Source: Paludibacteraceae bacterium (GTDB lineage: Bacteria; Bacteroidota; Bacteroidia; Bacteroidales; Paludibacteraceae). Taken from it: a stretch of DNA of 64,000 nt. Where the stretch lies: contig JAKSLB010000005.1 in the NCBI GenBank assembly GCA_024401435.1, positions 124,001-188,000 of the forward strand, given 5' to 3'. The translations under genes and the position numbers were made by a program. Position 1 is the first letter of the stretch. Each line of letters starts with the position of its first letter. Below the pieces are notes generated by a model. That model had not been told where the DNA came from. It saw nothing but the letters and a program-made list of their open reading frames with translations, and did no database searches. Shown in pieces: positions 34,916-43,546 of the stretch.

Positions 34916-36793
34916 TCACTCAACATTGATATATTCATTTTTAGATTTTACTATATAAGAGAATTTGAGTTCCTTTTTTTCTCCAGCGTTCAATGTGAGT
35001 TTCCATATGAGCTTTCCCTCGATGTAGTCTATTTCAGCACCGCTGCTTTCTAATAGTTCAACGGTAATATCGCTATTTGTTGAGACAGGGAATTGATCCT
35101 CTACAGTAATTTTTACCGCTTCCGTTTTATTGTTTTTAACGGTAATTTGCCAATCACGTTCAACCTTATTTGTTGTCTTGATTAGATTTTTTGAAGAGTA
35201 ATTTTTCAATTCTTTCCTTTCTACAGCTAAATCTTTATCCTTTCCAATGGATAATTTAAGAGTGTCTTCAGTTTGTCTTGCATTAATGAAGCTTTCACCC
35301 ATATATACGTTGTTTAGGAATATTTTAACATTACCATCCAACAAGTCTAATTTCTTCCAACTCGGAATTGAGGCAATTAAATATACATCTTTGGATAGCT
35401 TAGGAACAGCAAAATAGTTGTATTCAGCTTCAATGGCCATATCTTTTACAACGACTTCGTGGTCGGCACCATCTTCTGGTATGTTGTTTTTGCCTGTAAT
35501 CTCTGAATTGCAGTTGCGAATAAGCATTTGTGGAATATTGGCTTCCATGTCACTGCTTTGGCTTATATTTTGTTTGACAAGAATCTTGTTTTGAGAAATA
35601 TAATTTTTGAATTGACTGTTTCCTGTAGCGTTGCAAACGAATGATTTGGATTCACTTAATTTGATATTTTTTACAACCGAATTTATTCCTTCTGCTACAC
35701 AACTGGTTGATCTATAATTTGCATATTCATAATAAACATGAGAACCTTGAGGAACCAATAATTCGTAATAACCGTTTTCGTCTGTTTCCGTTTTTAAATC
35801 ATCACCAGAAGTGACTAGAACACCTTTCAATGGATTTTTGTCATCCCTTATGATACCTAATACTTTAATATAGGAGTTGTTGGTGGTGGAAGGTTGATTA
35901 TACAAGCTATTTACATAACGTCTAGCAGGAATAATGTATTTAGACAATTCCGGCTTTTCGTTGCTGATAGTTGGGTCATTTTGAGATAATATAAGTTTTA
36001 CATCCTTCCAATTCTCCTTGCTGGCTTGACTGATGTATGCTTTTTGAATGAGGTGAAGATTTTTATCGCTTTTGGTGATTCTTGTTTCGTAAAAAGGCAT
36101 CCATGAGGCATTTTCTATAAAATATTGAATGTCAATGTCACAATTAGTCCCCATAGGAGCCTTTACTTTAATTAAAAGAAAACTTTTAGGCTCCATCTGC
36201 TTGTCATACAACAAGTTGAGCTTTTGCTCATTCAGTGTCAATTCTTTTTGGTAGATATCTATTTTCTTTTGATTGTTGTATTGGATGGTGATAATTTCAT
36301 TTAAATCTTTGCGCATATAGGAGGCTATGCCTTGTAATGTGGTAGCTGTGAAACCATTATTACCACCGATATTATCACTATTTAATAGTAAATTGCGCTC
36401 TTTGTCTAAAACTTCATTCTTCGTTTGCAGAATGTCTATTGAATCTCGAAGGATAATAGATCGTTTGGTTAAGCTATTCGCGTCTTTGGAAATCTGTTTT
36501 TTGTTAGGCACTTCTATGTCATAATCAACTGATATGAGAGAAACATCCCCTTTCCTTATACCTACTTGGATGGATTTTTGATCGAGTAGAGGAGTCAATA
36601 AAGGTAATTTTATTTCTGATTCACCAGCATTAACATTCACGTTGGCTGTTCTCTTTACCATGGCACCTTGTGGGTAAACCATAACTTCAGTGATTTTAGA
36701 TTTTGCTTCTTGTGTGGCAAATATTGACGTGCTGCAGAATAGAAAACAACCTGCTAAAAATATTCTTTGTATTTTATTATATCGATTTTTCAT
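34916..36793 (-). CDS. DUF4139/MuiA-like envelope protein with carboxypeptidase-regulatory-like insert
   Basis: I use the ATG at 36793 (4 bp after the neighbouring stop), giving a good signal peptide ending SIFA; an ATG at 36811 is possible. The ~625-residue protein starts with a DUF4140-type segment (KITEVMVYPQGAMVKRTANV), has a coiled middle part, and a DUF4139 beta domain (KVKAPMGTNCDIDIQYFI, WMPFYETRI, WKDVKLILSQNDP ... C-terminal ERDWQITVKNNKTEAVKI and GEKKELKFSYIV). Between about 310 and 440 lies an insert opening with a CarboxypepD_reg-like fold (VKVLGIIRDDKNPLKGVLVT, TETDENGYYELLVP). The rest of that insert (about 380-440) resembles an eroded copy of the plug domain in the next gene. 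Function of the family is unknown. Confidence 0.82.
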   Translation of the reverse strand: MKNRYNKIQRIFLAGCFLFCSTSIFATQEAKSKITEVMVYPQGAMVKRTANVNVNAGESEIKLPLLTPLLDQKSIQVGIRKGDVSLISVDYDIEVPNKKQISKDANSLTKRSIILRDSIDILQTKNEVLDKERNLLLNSDNIGGNNGFTATTLQGIASYMRKDLNEIITIQYNNQKKIDIYQKELTLNEQKLNLLYDKQMEPKSFLLIKVKAPMGTNCDIDIQYFIENASWMPFYETRITKSDKNLHLIQKAYISQASKENWKDVKLILSQNDPTISNEKPELSKYIIPARRYVNSLYNQPSTTNNSYIKVLGIIRDDKNPLKGVLVTSGDDLKTETDENGYYELLVPQGSHVYYEYANYRSTSCVAEGINSVVKNIKLSESKSFVCNATGNSQFKNYISQNKILVKQNISQSSDMEANIPQMLIRNCNSEITGKNNIPEDGADHEVVVKDMAIEAEYNYFAVPKLSKDVYLIASIPSWKKLDLLDGNVKIFLNNVYMGESFINARQTEDTLKLSIGKDKDLAVERKELKNYSSKNLIKTTNKVERDWQITVKNNKTEAVKITVEDQFPVSTNSDITVELLESSGAEIDYIEGKLIWKLTLNAGEKKELKFSYIVKSKNEYINVE

Positions 36794-36797
36794 GTTT

Positions 36798-39221
36798 TTA
36801 TAAATTTTCATCGGTTAATAAATCATTATAGTCGTCACTGTTCTTCACAGTTACCTCATAACTAAATTTTATTTCTTTACGTTCTCCTGGTGCAAGTTTT
36901 AGATCCCAACTCAATTTTCCGCTCGTTTCATCCAGCTTGGCACCTCCGTTGTCTATGAGTTCCACTTTTATCTCATCATTGGATGCAACGGGTATTTGAT
37001 CTTCTAAGGTGATGTCAATACTAACTTCTTTGTTGTTTTTAACGACAATCATCCACTCTCGTTTGATTTTGTTTTTTGTGTTGATCAGATTCTTTTTCTG
37101 CTTTGTGACTTGAAGTTTCCTTTCTATCCCAACATTTTTTTCTACACCTAATGAAAAATGCAAAGTGTCTTCTATGGCAAGTGGGGTCCAAGACGATTCT
37201 CCAACATATGTGTTATCAGAGAAAATACGTAACTTTCCTGCTAAAAGATCATACTTCTTCCAATCTGGTATTTCTGCCAACATATATACGTTAGGGGTGA
37301 TTTTAGGCACTGCAAAATAAGAGTAACGCACTGGAATATCTTCTTGTACTAACGTGGCTTCATGTTCAACTCCGTCTGAAGGGATGGAGTTTAGTCCTGC
37401 TGCAGTTCCTGTGTAATCTTGTAGATTGGCAAAAACAGATTGATATAGAGAAGAACCTGTTTTCGAATTTCTTTTTGTTGTCACTAAAATAACACCGTTT
37501 GCTGCTCGTGAGCCATAAATAGATGTCGATGATGCATCATTTATAACTTCCATAGAGATGATGTCATTTGGATCAATTGATTCTAATGGATTGTCATTCG
37601 TACCACCACCAATTGGCATACCATCAACAACATATAATGGTTGAGTGTTACCTGTTAATGAAGAAGTACCACGAATGCTAACCTTTGATCTAGCACCTGG
37701 TTGTCCTGATGATGCATTTGCTTGAACACCTGATGAGCGTCCTGCTAACGCTTGGTCAACTGAAACTCTATTCTTTGTTCTAGCAACTCCGTATCCAGTT
37801 TCAACCTCAATATCAGAAAAGAACTGTATGTCTTCTGACAACATAATTTTACCTAAATTGGTTTTCGTATTAGTTGAAACCTTTATCGTTTTATTTTTGA
37901 AACCCATATTTGAAAATTCCAAGACATCACCATTGTCGGCGAAGATGCTGAAGTTTCCGTCAAAGTCTGAAACTACACCTTTGGTTGTTCCTTTAATGAC
38001 AACATCTACACCAGGAACAGGGTCATTGTTTGAATCGACGATGGTTCCAGTTAAATAAATTGATCCATTTTTGCTTTGTGCATATATCGTCGAAGCATCA
38101 TCTTCTAAGTTGATGTTGAAAAGATTTACATTGTTATCAGTGACTTTTCTATGAGCTCCTTTGTGCCCAGAATGAGAATATCTGATGGTCGAAAATGCAG
38201 GTACTAAAAGTTGATAAAATCCGGAAGCGTCAGTTTCTGTTGAAATATTACCTGCGGAAATGTATGTGCCTTCCAAAGCACCATTGAGGTCACGCACTAC
38301 TCCCATTACTTTTACCATATTGTTTTCTGTGGTTTCCTCGTTGTCTTGATATTGATTTTGATAAGGTAATGTATATCGTTTTAATTCTGGTTTTTTACTG
38401 TTGACAGAAGGATTTGATTTTGTAACAATCATTTTAATATTGTTCCAATCTTCTTTTGATTTTTGAGAGACAAATACTTTTTTATTTACATTCAGTGTTG
38501 AAGTTTTCTCTGAAACACGAAGTTCATAAAAAGGTTTCCATTCTGCCTCTTTGATAATATATTTAATGGAAATCTCAGATTCTGCTGGAGTGGGAGAGAC
38601 AAGAGAAATGTATAATGCCGCTTGAGGGTTTGAACTACGATTGTCGAGTAACGTTAGTTCTTGGTTTATTGTGGATTTCTCTTCCTCGTAATTAGACAAG
38701 ATACGATGATTTTTTAATTGCATATCAGCAATTTCATTGAGATCTTTTCTTAAAAAGGAGGCAATTCCACTTAATTGTTCTGCATTGAATCCTTTGGAAC
38801 CTCCAATATTATTGTTTGAAATAACAAAACCTTTTTCTGTGTTTAGCGTACCATTGAATGATTTTATGAGTTTTAACGAGTCGTTTAACACAGATAATCG
38901 AGAGACTAATTTATCATTGATTTTTGCAATAGAATCTCTGTTCGGGATTTCTATGTCCACGTTAACTTTTCCCAGTGTGATGTCTGTGTTGGTAATACCT
39001 ACTTGTATGCTTTTTTGATTCAAATTCGGACTAATCATAGGAATTTTTACCTCTGTTATACCTGCTGGTATTTTGACTCGTGCTGTTCTTTCTACTAGTG
39101 CACCTTGCTTGTAGATGGTAACTTGATTTATGTGTGAATGAATGGTTAAAGTGTCTGCGTGAACACAGATATTCAAACACCAAAGCAAGATTAGAGTTAG
39201 AATGTTTTTTGTCTTTATCAT
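36798..39221 (-). CDS. DUF4139 protein with an internal SusC-type TonB plug domain
   Basis: The 807-residue protein has a signal peptide (cut after CVHA), DUF4140 segment (HINQVTIYKQGALVERTARV), helical region and DUF4139 beta domain split around a long insert. The insert contains a first CarboxypepD_reg-like repeat (about 300-355), a second (TGTIVDSNNDPVPGVDVVIK, about 388-465), and a SusC/RagA-type plug (about 466-590). The plug has VETGYGVARTKNRVSVDQAL, GQPGARSKVSIRGTSSL, QPLYVVDGMP and SSTSIYGSRAANGVILVTT. After it the DUF4139 domain resumes (VEHEATLVQEDIPVRYSYFA to the end). There is no TonB-dependent barrel. The plug is normally the cork of an outer-membrane importer, so here it must serve a different role, perhaps protein binding. 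Paralogue of the next gene downstream. Confidence 0.88.
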   Translation of the reverse strand: MIKTKNILTLILLWCLNICVHADTLTIHSHINQVTIYKQGALVERTARVKIPAGITEVKIPMISPNLNQKSIQVGITNTDITLGKVNVDIEIPNRDSIAKINDKLVSRLSVLNDSLKLIKSFNGTLNTEKGFVISNNNIGGSKGFNAEQLSGIASFLRKDLNEIADMQLKNHRILSNYEEEKSTINQELTLLDNRSSNPQAALYISLVSPTPAESEISIKYIIKEAEWKPFYELRVSEKTSTLNVNKKVFVSQKSKEDWNNIKMIVTKSNPSVNSKKPELKRYTLPYQNQYQDNEETTENNMVKVMGVVRDLNGALEGTYISAGNISTETDASGFYQLLVPAFSTIRYSHSGHKGAHRKVTDNNVNLFNINLEDDASTIYAQSKNGSIYLTGTIVDSNNDPVPGVDVVIKGTTKGVVSDFDGNFSIFADNGDVLEFSNMGFKNKTIKVSTNTKTNLGKIMLSEDIQFFSDIEVETGYGVARTKNRVSVDQALAGRSSGVQANASSGQPGARSKVSIRGTSSLTGNTQPLYVVDGMPIGGGTNDNPLESIDPNDIISMEVINDASSTSIYGSRAANGVILVTTKRNSKTGSSLYQSVFANLQDYTGTAAGLNSIPSDGVEHEATLVQEDIPVRYSYFAVPKITPNVYMLAEIPDWKKYDLLAGKLRIFSDNTYVGESSWTPLAIEDTLHFSLGVEKNVGIERKLQVTKQKKNLINTKNKIKREWMIVVKNNKEVSIDITLEDQIPVASNDEIKVELIDNGGAKLDETSGKLSWDLKLAPGERKEIKFSYEVTVKNSDDYNDLLTDENL

Positions 39222-39235
39222 ATTTAATGGTTAAA

Positions 39236-42232
39236 TTATTTCTTCTCAAAAAATTGGATAATCTCTTTCATCAAATTCAATCTTTCTTTTTCGCTTTCGA
39301 TACTTTCAAATGGAATGGAGGAGATGACCGTCTTGTATCTGCCATTATATCCTACTGTTGCAGGTAGATTACTTCCTTCAAATGAATGAATCACTTTCGA
39401 ACCGTTGGAGATGTCGAGTGCATCAGGTGACTCTACTGCGTATTGTTTTGAATTAGGTATATTACAGTAGTGATAATATTTTTGTTTGAACATTTTCCAT
39501 GGTGCAAAGTAGTTCGATAGCAGTCCTTTCGTTTTTAGTTTGCTTTCTCCTAATTTGTATTTTAGAACTCGCTCTGCAAATTGAATGGCGTCTGTATCAC
39601 AAGAGTCTCGTTCGTACAAATCTGATGCAACATATGCACCATTTACGTATATGTTGCCTTGTTGCGTCATAAGATATCTGCGAATAGAACGTTGCATACT
39701 TGGAGGGAAAAGTTGGTAACGAGTTTCTGAACCAACTTGAGTGCTTTTTTCTTCTCCTAAGATTAGATCAATGAAATTATAACCTCTTAATCTAAAATGT
39801 CCTTCAGTTATTACTTCATCACTACAGGAAACGAAAGAATAGCCTGCAGCTAAGATGGCTTTCCCATGTATATAAGGAAAGTCGAAGGTGTTCCCTGCAA
39901 TGATATCATTTTCAAACATTCCATAACATGCTCCATGTCCTGGATTGGCGTTTGTGCGAAATTTATTCCTTTTGTTATAAGAATATTGACTACCAGTGAA
40001 ACTAAGGTCATATTTGTCAGGAACGCCTTGATCTAATTTGTCTAAAAAACCAGAATATTCAGGGCTGTCAAACCATTCAGGAGCAGAAACTCGATGGAAT
40101 CCATTGATGATTAGTGCCATTTTGGTTGTGTGGGGTACATATCCTGCAGCTAATATTTCAGATGGGAAACTTTCACCACCTTCATTAACGGCGGTTACTT
40201 TAAATCGATATATTTTTTGGGGCTCTAGGGTGATTTGTGTGTAAGGGGTACGAACAATCTCTCCATTGTTCCATCCTCCATCATCAGTAGCGGTATATAG
40301 TATATAATAGTCTGGTGAGGCAGTCGATTCAAGGCTGTCCTCTTGCGGTTCCCAACTTAAATGAACCACATTGTTCTCTTCGTTGAAAAATTCTGTGCTG
40401 AATTTTTTTACGGGTAAGGGTTGCACGACATAATCGCGATCTTGTTGATAACATAAAAACTTCAGAATTCCTTTGTAAATAGCACGACAGACTAGAAATT
40501 TAAAATGCGGATCTAGTCCGTAGCGCATATCGGTAAAGTTTTGATGTGATAACAATTCTAGTAAGAATGTGGGCGTTTCTGGAACTCTTGCTTCATAATA
40601 AGATGCATCGGTTAATTTCCTCCTTGTCCAGTCGGGACGAAAAGTGCTACGAATGTCATTGACAATTTGTGTTTGTATAATATCCGCTAAATCACGAGAG
40701 ATAATTCTACGCTGACCATTCGTATAGTAGCGTGATCCGTTACTTTCAGACATATAGATGGCCATAGTTCCAATAATGCTGTCATTGAATACTTGTCCTG
40801 CATCCGTATGGAATCCCATAGTCATTTCGATGGGAATATTCTTTCCTTCCGTATTGGGAGATTTTGAGGAACCTCCGATTAAGGTATTCACCCAATGACC
40901 ACGACACATATAGTCATCTTTGTAATCATCTTTGTAATCATTCCTATTGTATACAGAATCAGGATATCCTGCCCATTGAAGCCAATAACGAGCACCTTCT
41001 AGGTAACGAGGTTTGTTGCTGTAGATGATGGAGTCTTGTTGATTAATTCGTCCAATGTTACCATATCCACCTCCAAATCGTACAGCGTCTGCTGTGATAA
41101 TATTGTTGTTGCTTTTACTCTTGTTGGATAACTCCACCCGACCAATATCGGGATTGGTTCCTTTCTTAAATGTGAAGGTGCCGAGATAGATCCACGTGTT
41201 ACCTCCCATTTTTTGATTCACAACAAATTCAGTATTCCCTCCTGCATGATAAACAATGTAATGTGCATCAGTCGCACTATTGGGGTAGGAGTGATAAGAT
41301 ATGTAAACTGCATATTCTCCAGTTTCTGGGATCTCAGGAGTCCAGTTGGCATACCCCATACCTTCTTTACTGGTTCTGATTTTCCTATAAGTACCATAGC
41401 AGAAAGGATTTTCACCTTCACGATACAATTCTCTTGGATTGCCAAAACCTGTGGTGTCGCCTCTTCTCCATTTGCTTGTTTTGTCGTTACATTCATCGTA
41501 AAAGAACGTCTCTCGATCATCATTGTCAACAATTACTTCGTTCAATTGAGTATCACGTTCCCTTGGTAGCATAACGTAAGCACCTGCATTTTCTAACATG
41601 GGAACAAGATAAGGAAGCACATAACCTAATGTGTATGTGTCTTCTGTGACTTGAAATAGGTGAGGCCGTTGCCAAGTCCAATCGTTCTCTTTCTTTTCAT
41701 AATACCATCCGTGACTAGGCCATAATGCGATATTGTTATTGAGAAGTCCTTGTGAAGGTTGCGTTTTCTTGCTAAGATTGCTAACTATTGGCAATTCATA
41801 TAGACGATGTTTCTCAAGACGACCTTTGTCTGGTTTTATGTATTCTCGATATATATTAGGAATAAGATCAGCTATCTCGTATCCATTGATGAACATTTCT
41901 ATTTTATAATTGTCGTACTCTTTATCTAAATGATTTTTCAATGAATCTTTGAGGGATGCTACATTATATTCGCGGAAGGGTATGCTTTCCAAATATTTAT
42001 TGGCATAGATGCGAACCGTCTTTTTTGATTTGAGTACTATGACACTATCAAAACCAATCTTGTTTTGTTTTAAGATGGGATTTTGTTCTTGAATATGATA
42101 GATGATTGATTTAAACAGAGAATCTTGCAGAATAACTGATTGACCAGCATGCACATGAGTCATACTAAGGGAAAACCCTATTATGGTTAAACATATTATG
42201 CGAAAAATTGAATGCTGTTTCACGATGCCCAT
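39236..42232 (-). CDS. Large secreted N-acetylmuramoyl-L-alanine amidase with golvesin-like and FN3 domains
   Basis: The 998-residue protein has a signal peptide (cut near VHAGQ). It opens with a mixed region, then an Amidase_3 domain that is interrupted: GYVLPYLVPMLENAGAYVMLPRERDT (seen as LVPMLENAGAYVMLPRERDT) begins it, and MTMGFHTDAG and EARVPETPTFLLELLSHQNFTD complete it with zinc-binding and catalytic His/Glu positions. Between them sits a golvesin C-terminal-like beta domain (WTPEIPETGEYAVYISYHSY, about 300-395). A fibronectin type III domain (about 655-715) follows, then a C-terminal alpha/beta domain (MALIINGFHRVSAPEWF ... ILAAGYSFVSCSDE). Database copies are sometimes named xanthan lyase, which the sequence does not support. 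It is probably an outer peptidoglycan amidase. It is the first gene after tRNA-Leu on this strand. Confidence 0.8.
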   Translation of the reverse strand: MGIVKQHSIFRIICLTIIGFSLSMTHVHAGQSVILQDSLFKSIIYHIQEQNPILKQNKIGFDSVIVLKSKKTVRIYANKYLESIPFREYNVASLKDSLKNHLDKEYDNYKIEMFINGYEIADLIPNIYREYIKPDKGRLEKHRLYELPIVSNLSKKTQPSQGLLNNNIALWPSHGWYYEKKENDWTWQRPHLFQVTEDTYTLGYVLPYLVPMLENAGAYVMLPRERDTQLNEVIVDNDDRETFFYDECNDKTSKWRRGDTTGFGNPRELYREGENPFCYGTYRKIRTSKEGMGYANWTPEIPETGEYAVYISYHSYPNSATDAHYIVYHAGGNTEFVVNQKMGGNTWIYLGTFTFKKGTNPDIGRVELSNKSKSNNNIITADAVRFGGGYGNIGRINQQDSIIYSNKPRYLEGARYWLQWAGYPDSVYNRNDYKDDYKDDYMCRGHWVNTLIGGSSKSPNTEGKNIPIEMTMGFHTDAGQVFNDSIIGTMAIYMSESNGSRYYTNGQRRIISRDLADIIQTQIVNDIRSTFRPDWTRRKLTDASYYEARVPETPTFLLELLSHQNFTDMRYGLDPHFKFLVCRAIYKGILKFLCYQQDRDYVVQPLPVKKFSTEFFNEENNVVHLSWEPQEDSLESTASPDYYILYTATDDGGWNNGEIVRTPYTQITLEPQKIYRFKVTAVNEGGESFPSEILAAGYVPHTTKMALIINGFHRVSAPEWFDSPEYSGFLDKLDQGVPDKYDLSFTGSQYSYNKRNKFRTNANPGHGACYGMFENDIIAGNTFDFPYIHGKAILAAGYSFVSCSDEVITEGHFRLRGYNFIDLILGEEKSTQVGSETRYQLFPPSMQRSIRRYLMTQQGNIYVNGAYVASDLYERDSCDTDAIQFAERVLKYKLGESKLKTKGLLSNYFAPWKMFKQKYYHYCNIPNSKQYAVESPDALDISNGSKVIHSFEGSNLPATVGYNGRYKTVISSIPFESIESEKERLNLMKEIIQFFEKK
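40914..40941 (-). repeat. 12-bp tandem duplication in the amidase gene
   Basis: TCATCTTTGTAA occurs twice in tandem (40914-40925, 40926-40937) plus four bases of a third copy. Read on the coding strand it encodes the repeat DYKDDYKDDY, an in-frame slippage product in the loop before MCRGHWVN. Confidence 0.75.
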
Positions 42233-42244
42233 TTTAATCTGTTG

Positions 42245-42327
42245 TACCCGGGATGAGACTCGAACTCACACAACCTTGCGGTCACTAGTACCTGAAACTA
42301 GCGTGTCTACCATTTCACCACCCGGGT
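42245..42327 (-). tRNA. tRNA-Leu (CAG anticodon)
   Basis: On the minus strand the sequence folds as a class II tRNA: acceptor arms ACCCGGG and CCCGGGT plus discriminator A, D arm with TGGTAGACAC, anticodon stem CTAGT/ACTAG with loop TTCAGGT (anticodon CAG), a long variable arm (TGACCGCAAGGTTGT), and T arm GTGAG-TTCGAGT-CTCAT. The 3' CCA is not fully encoded (CAA follows). The long variable arm and A73 fit leucine. Confidence 0.95.
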
Positions 42328-42335
42328 ATGTTTTG

Positions 42336-42343
42336 CAAATTTA
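42336..42343 (-). promoter_or_regulatory. -7 promoter box (TAAATTTG) for tRNA-Leu
   Basis: Minus-strand TAAATTTGC fits TAnnTTTG and ends 8 bp before the mature tRNA 5' end, giving a very short precursor leader. Confidence 0.5.
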
Positions 42344-42464
42344 ATATTTTATTTATAAAAAAGGGAATTTTTTTTATGAACTGAAAAACGTTTAAAAAAT
42401 AATTTTTCCAGATTGAGTTGTTTAAAAAATGAGGTTAAAATATGAAAGTATTGGTAAATATTTG

Positions 42465-42472
42465 TACATTTG
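42465..42472 (+). promoter_or_regulatory. -7 promoter box (TACATTTG) for the outer-membrane barrel gene
   Basis: TACATTTGC fits TAnnTTTG, about 82 bp before the ATG. A clear -33 element was not found. Confidence 0.45.
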
Positions 42473-42554
42473 CCAAATTCATGTTCGAAAGAAGTGAAAA
42501 GTTCCCGCTTCGTTTGGGCTTTTATTAATCAATGGAACTGAGAAAAAACTAGAG

Positions 42555-43265
42555 ATGAAAAAGGTATTATTAGCAGCATTGTTGTTGTCATCAATGGCAA
42601 TCAATGCACAAGAAGCAGCTGATTCAACCGCTGCAACAGAAGAGCAAAATGTATCAAATGAGTTCAAAGTTGATCCAGGTAAGTTCATGGCTGAAATTGG
42701 TTTCTCACCAGTATCGGGTACTTATGACGATGTGAATTTAATTGGTGGACAATTACGCGGTATTTATGTTGTTTCAGAAAAAATCGAAATTAAGTTAGGC
42801 TTAGGTTTCGGTATTAATAAGGAAGCTGCTGAAAGTGGTGTTGGTGATACTTGGTCAAAATCTACTTCAAGCACATCTAGATTATCAATCAATCCTGGCT
42901 TTAATTATTTGTTTGAAGGAACTAAAAAATTGGAACCTTATATTGGTGCTGAATTAGAATTTGGTACAACTTCAAATAAAACTGTTAACGAGACATCTAC
43001 AACAAAAATAACTAATAAGAACCAAACAGGTGGATTTAATACTTTTGGTCTAATGGCTCTTACTGGTTTCAACTATTTCTTTGCTAAGAATATCTTCGTT
43101 GGTGCAGAAATTGGCTTAGGCTTTGGTGTTAATGTACAAAAGGGATCTTATACAGAAACTGTTACTGATGGAAAAACAGAAAAGGCAGAAAATGATGTAG
43201 AGGCTCATACTACAGATTTCTCTCCTGTTGTTACTCCAACACTTCGTTTAGGTTGGGCTTTCTAA
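42555..43265 (+). CDS. Small outer-membrane beta-barrel protein
   Basis: The 236-residue protein has a classic signal peptide (MKKVLLAALLLSSMAINAQ) and a short acidic start (EAADSTAATEEQN). About eight strands follow, such as KFMAEIGFSPVSG, KIEIKLGLGFGIN, RLSINPGFNYLFEG, EPYIGAELEFGTT, FVGAEIGLGFGVN and the terminal TLRLGWAF ending in the aromatic residue typical of barrels. The loops are rich in Thr, Ser and Lys. This is the porin_beta/OMP_b-brl type, 8 strands; no pore ligand can be inferred. It has its own promoter and terminator, so it is likely a well-expressed monocistronic porin-like protein. Confidence 0.82.
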   Translation: MKKVLLAALLLSSMAINAQEAADSTAATEEQNVSNEFKVDPGKFMAEIGFSPVSGTYDDVNLIGGQLRGIYVVSEKIEIKLGLGFGINKEAAESGVGDTWSKSTSSTSRLSINPGFNYLFEGTKKLEPYIGAELEFGTTSNKTVNETSTTKITNKNQTGGFNTFGLMALTGFNYFFAKNIFVGAEIGLGFGVNVQKGSYTETVTDGKTEKAENDVEAHTTDFSPVVTPTLRLGWAF

Positions 43266-43293
43266 TCGGTCGTTATATACAAAAATGAATCAT

Positions 43294-43331
43294 AAAGTCT
43301 CGTGCCAATAATTGGTGCGAGACTTTTTATT
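43294..43331 (+). terminator. Intrinsic terminator after the barrel gene
   Basis: A 16-bp stem (AAAGTCTCGTGCCAAT / ATTGGTGCGAGACTTT, two G-U pairs) followed by TTTTTAT lies about 28 bp after the stop. Confidence 0.9.
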
Positions 43332-43397
43332 TGAATGTACTGTTTCCTTATCTGTGAAATTTCAAATCATAAAATCAAAAATTCGGAATTATTCATT

Positions 43398-43405
43398 TAT
43401 CTTTG
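43398..43405 (+). promoter_or_regulatory. -7 promoter box (TATCTTTG) for porW-porX
   Basis: TATCTTTGCAA matches TAnnTTTG and is identical in its first 11 bases to the box before the trp leader (61428). It leaves a leader of about 135 nt before the porW start. Confidence 0.5.
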
Positions 43406-43546
43406 CAATGTATTATCCATAATAATGCAATTTTTATTCTATTTTTCAGTTATTGTAAATAGAGTTGGTAGAAATATAGGAACAGGGAAGTTCCCATTGT
43501 TAAACTAAAAAAAACGGAGATTAAATAGGTCTCCACTTCTTGAAAA

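Noticed and set aside
40914-40941. FLAG-tag-like peptide DYKDDYKDD as an engineered tag
   Set aside because: It arises from an in-frame 12-bp duplication, differs from DYKDDDDK, and lies inside a natural protein.
39236-42232. Xanthan lyase
   Set aside because: The visible domains are amidase-like, golvesin-like and FN3; no polysaccharide lyase motif was seen.
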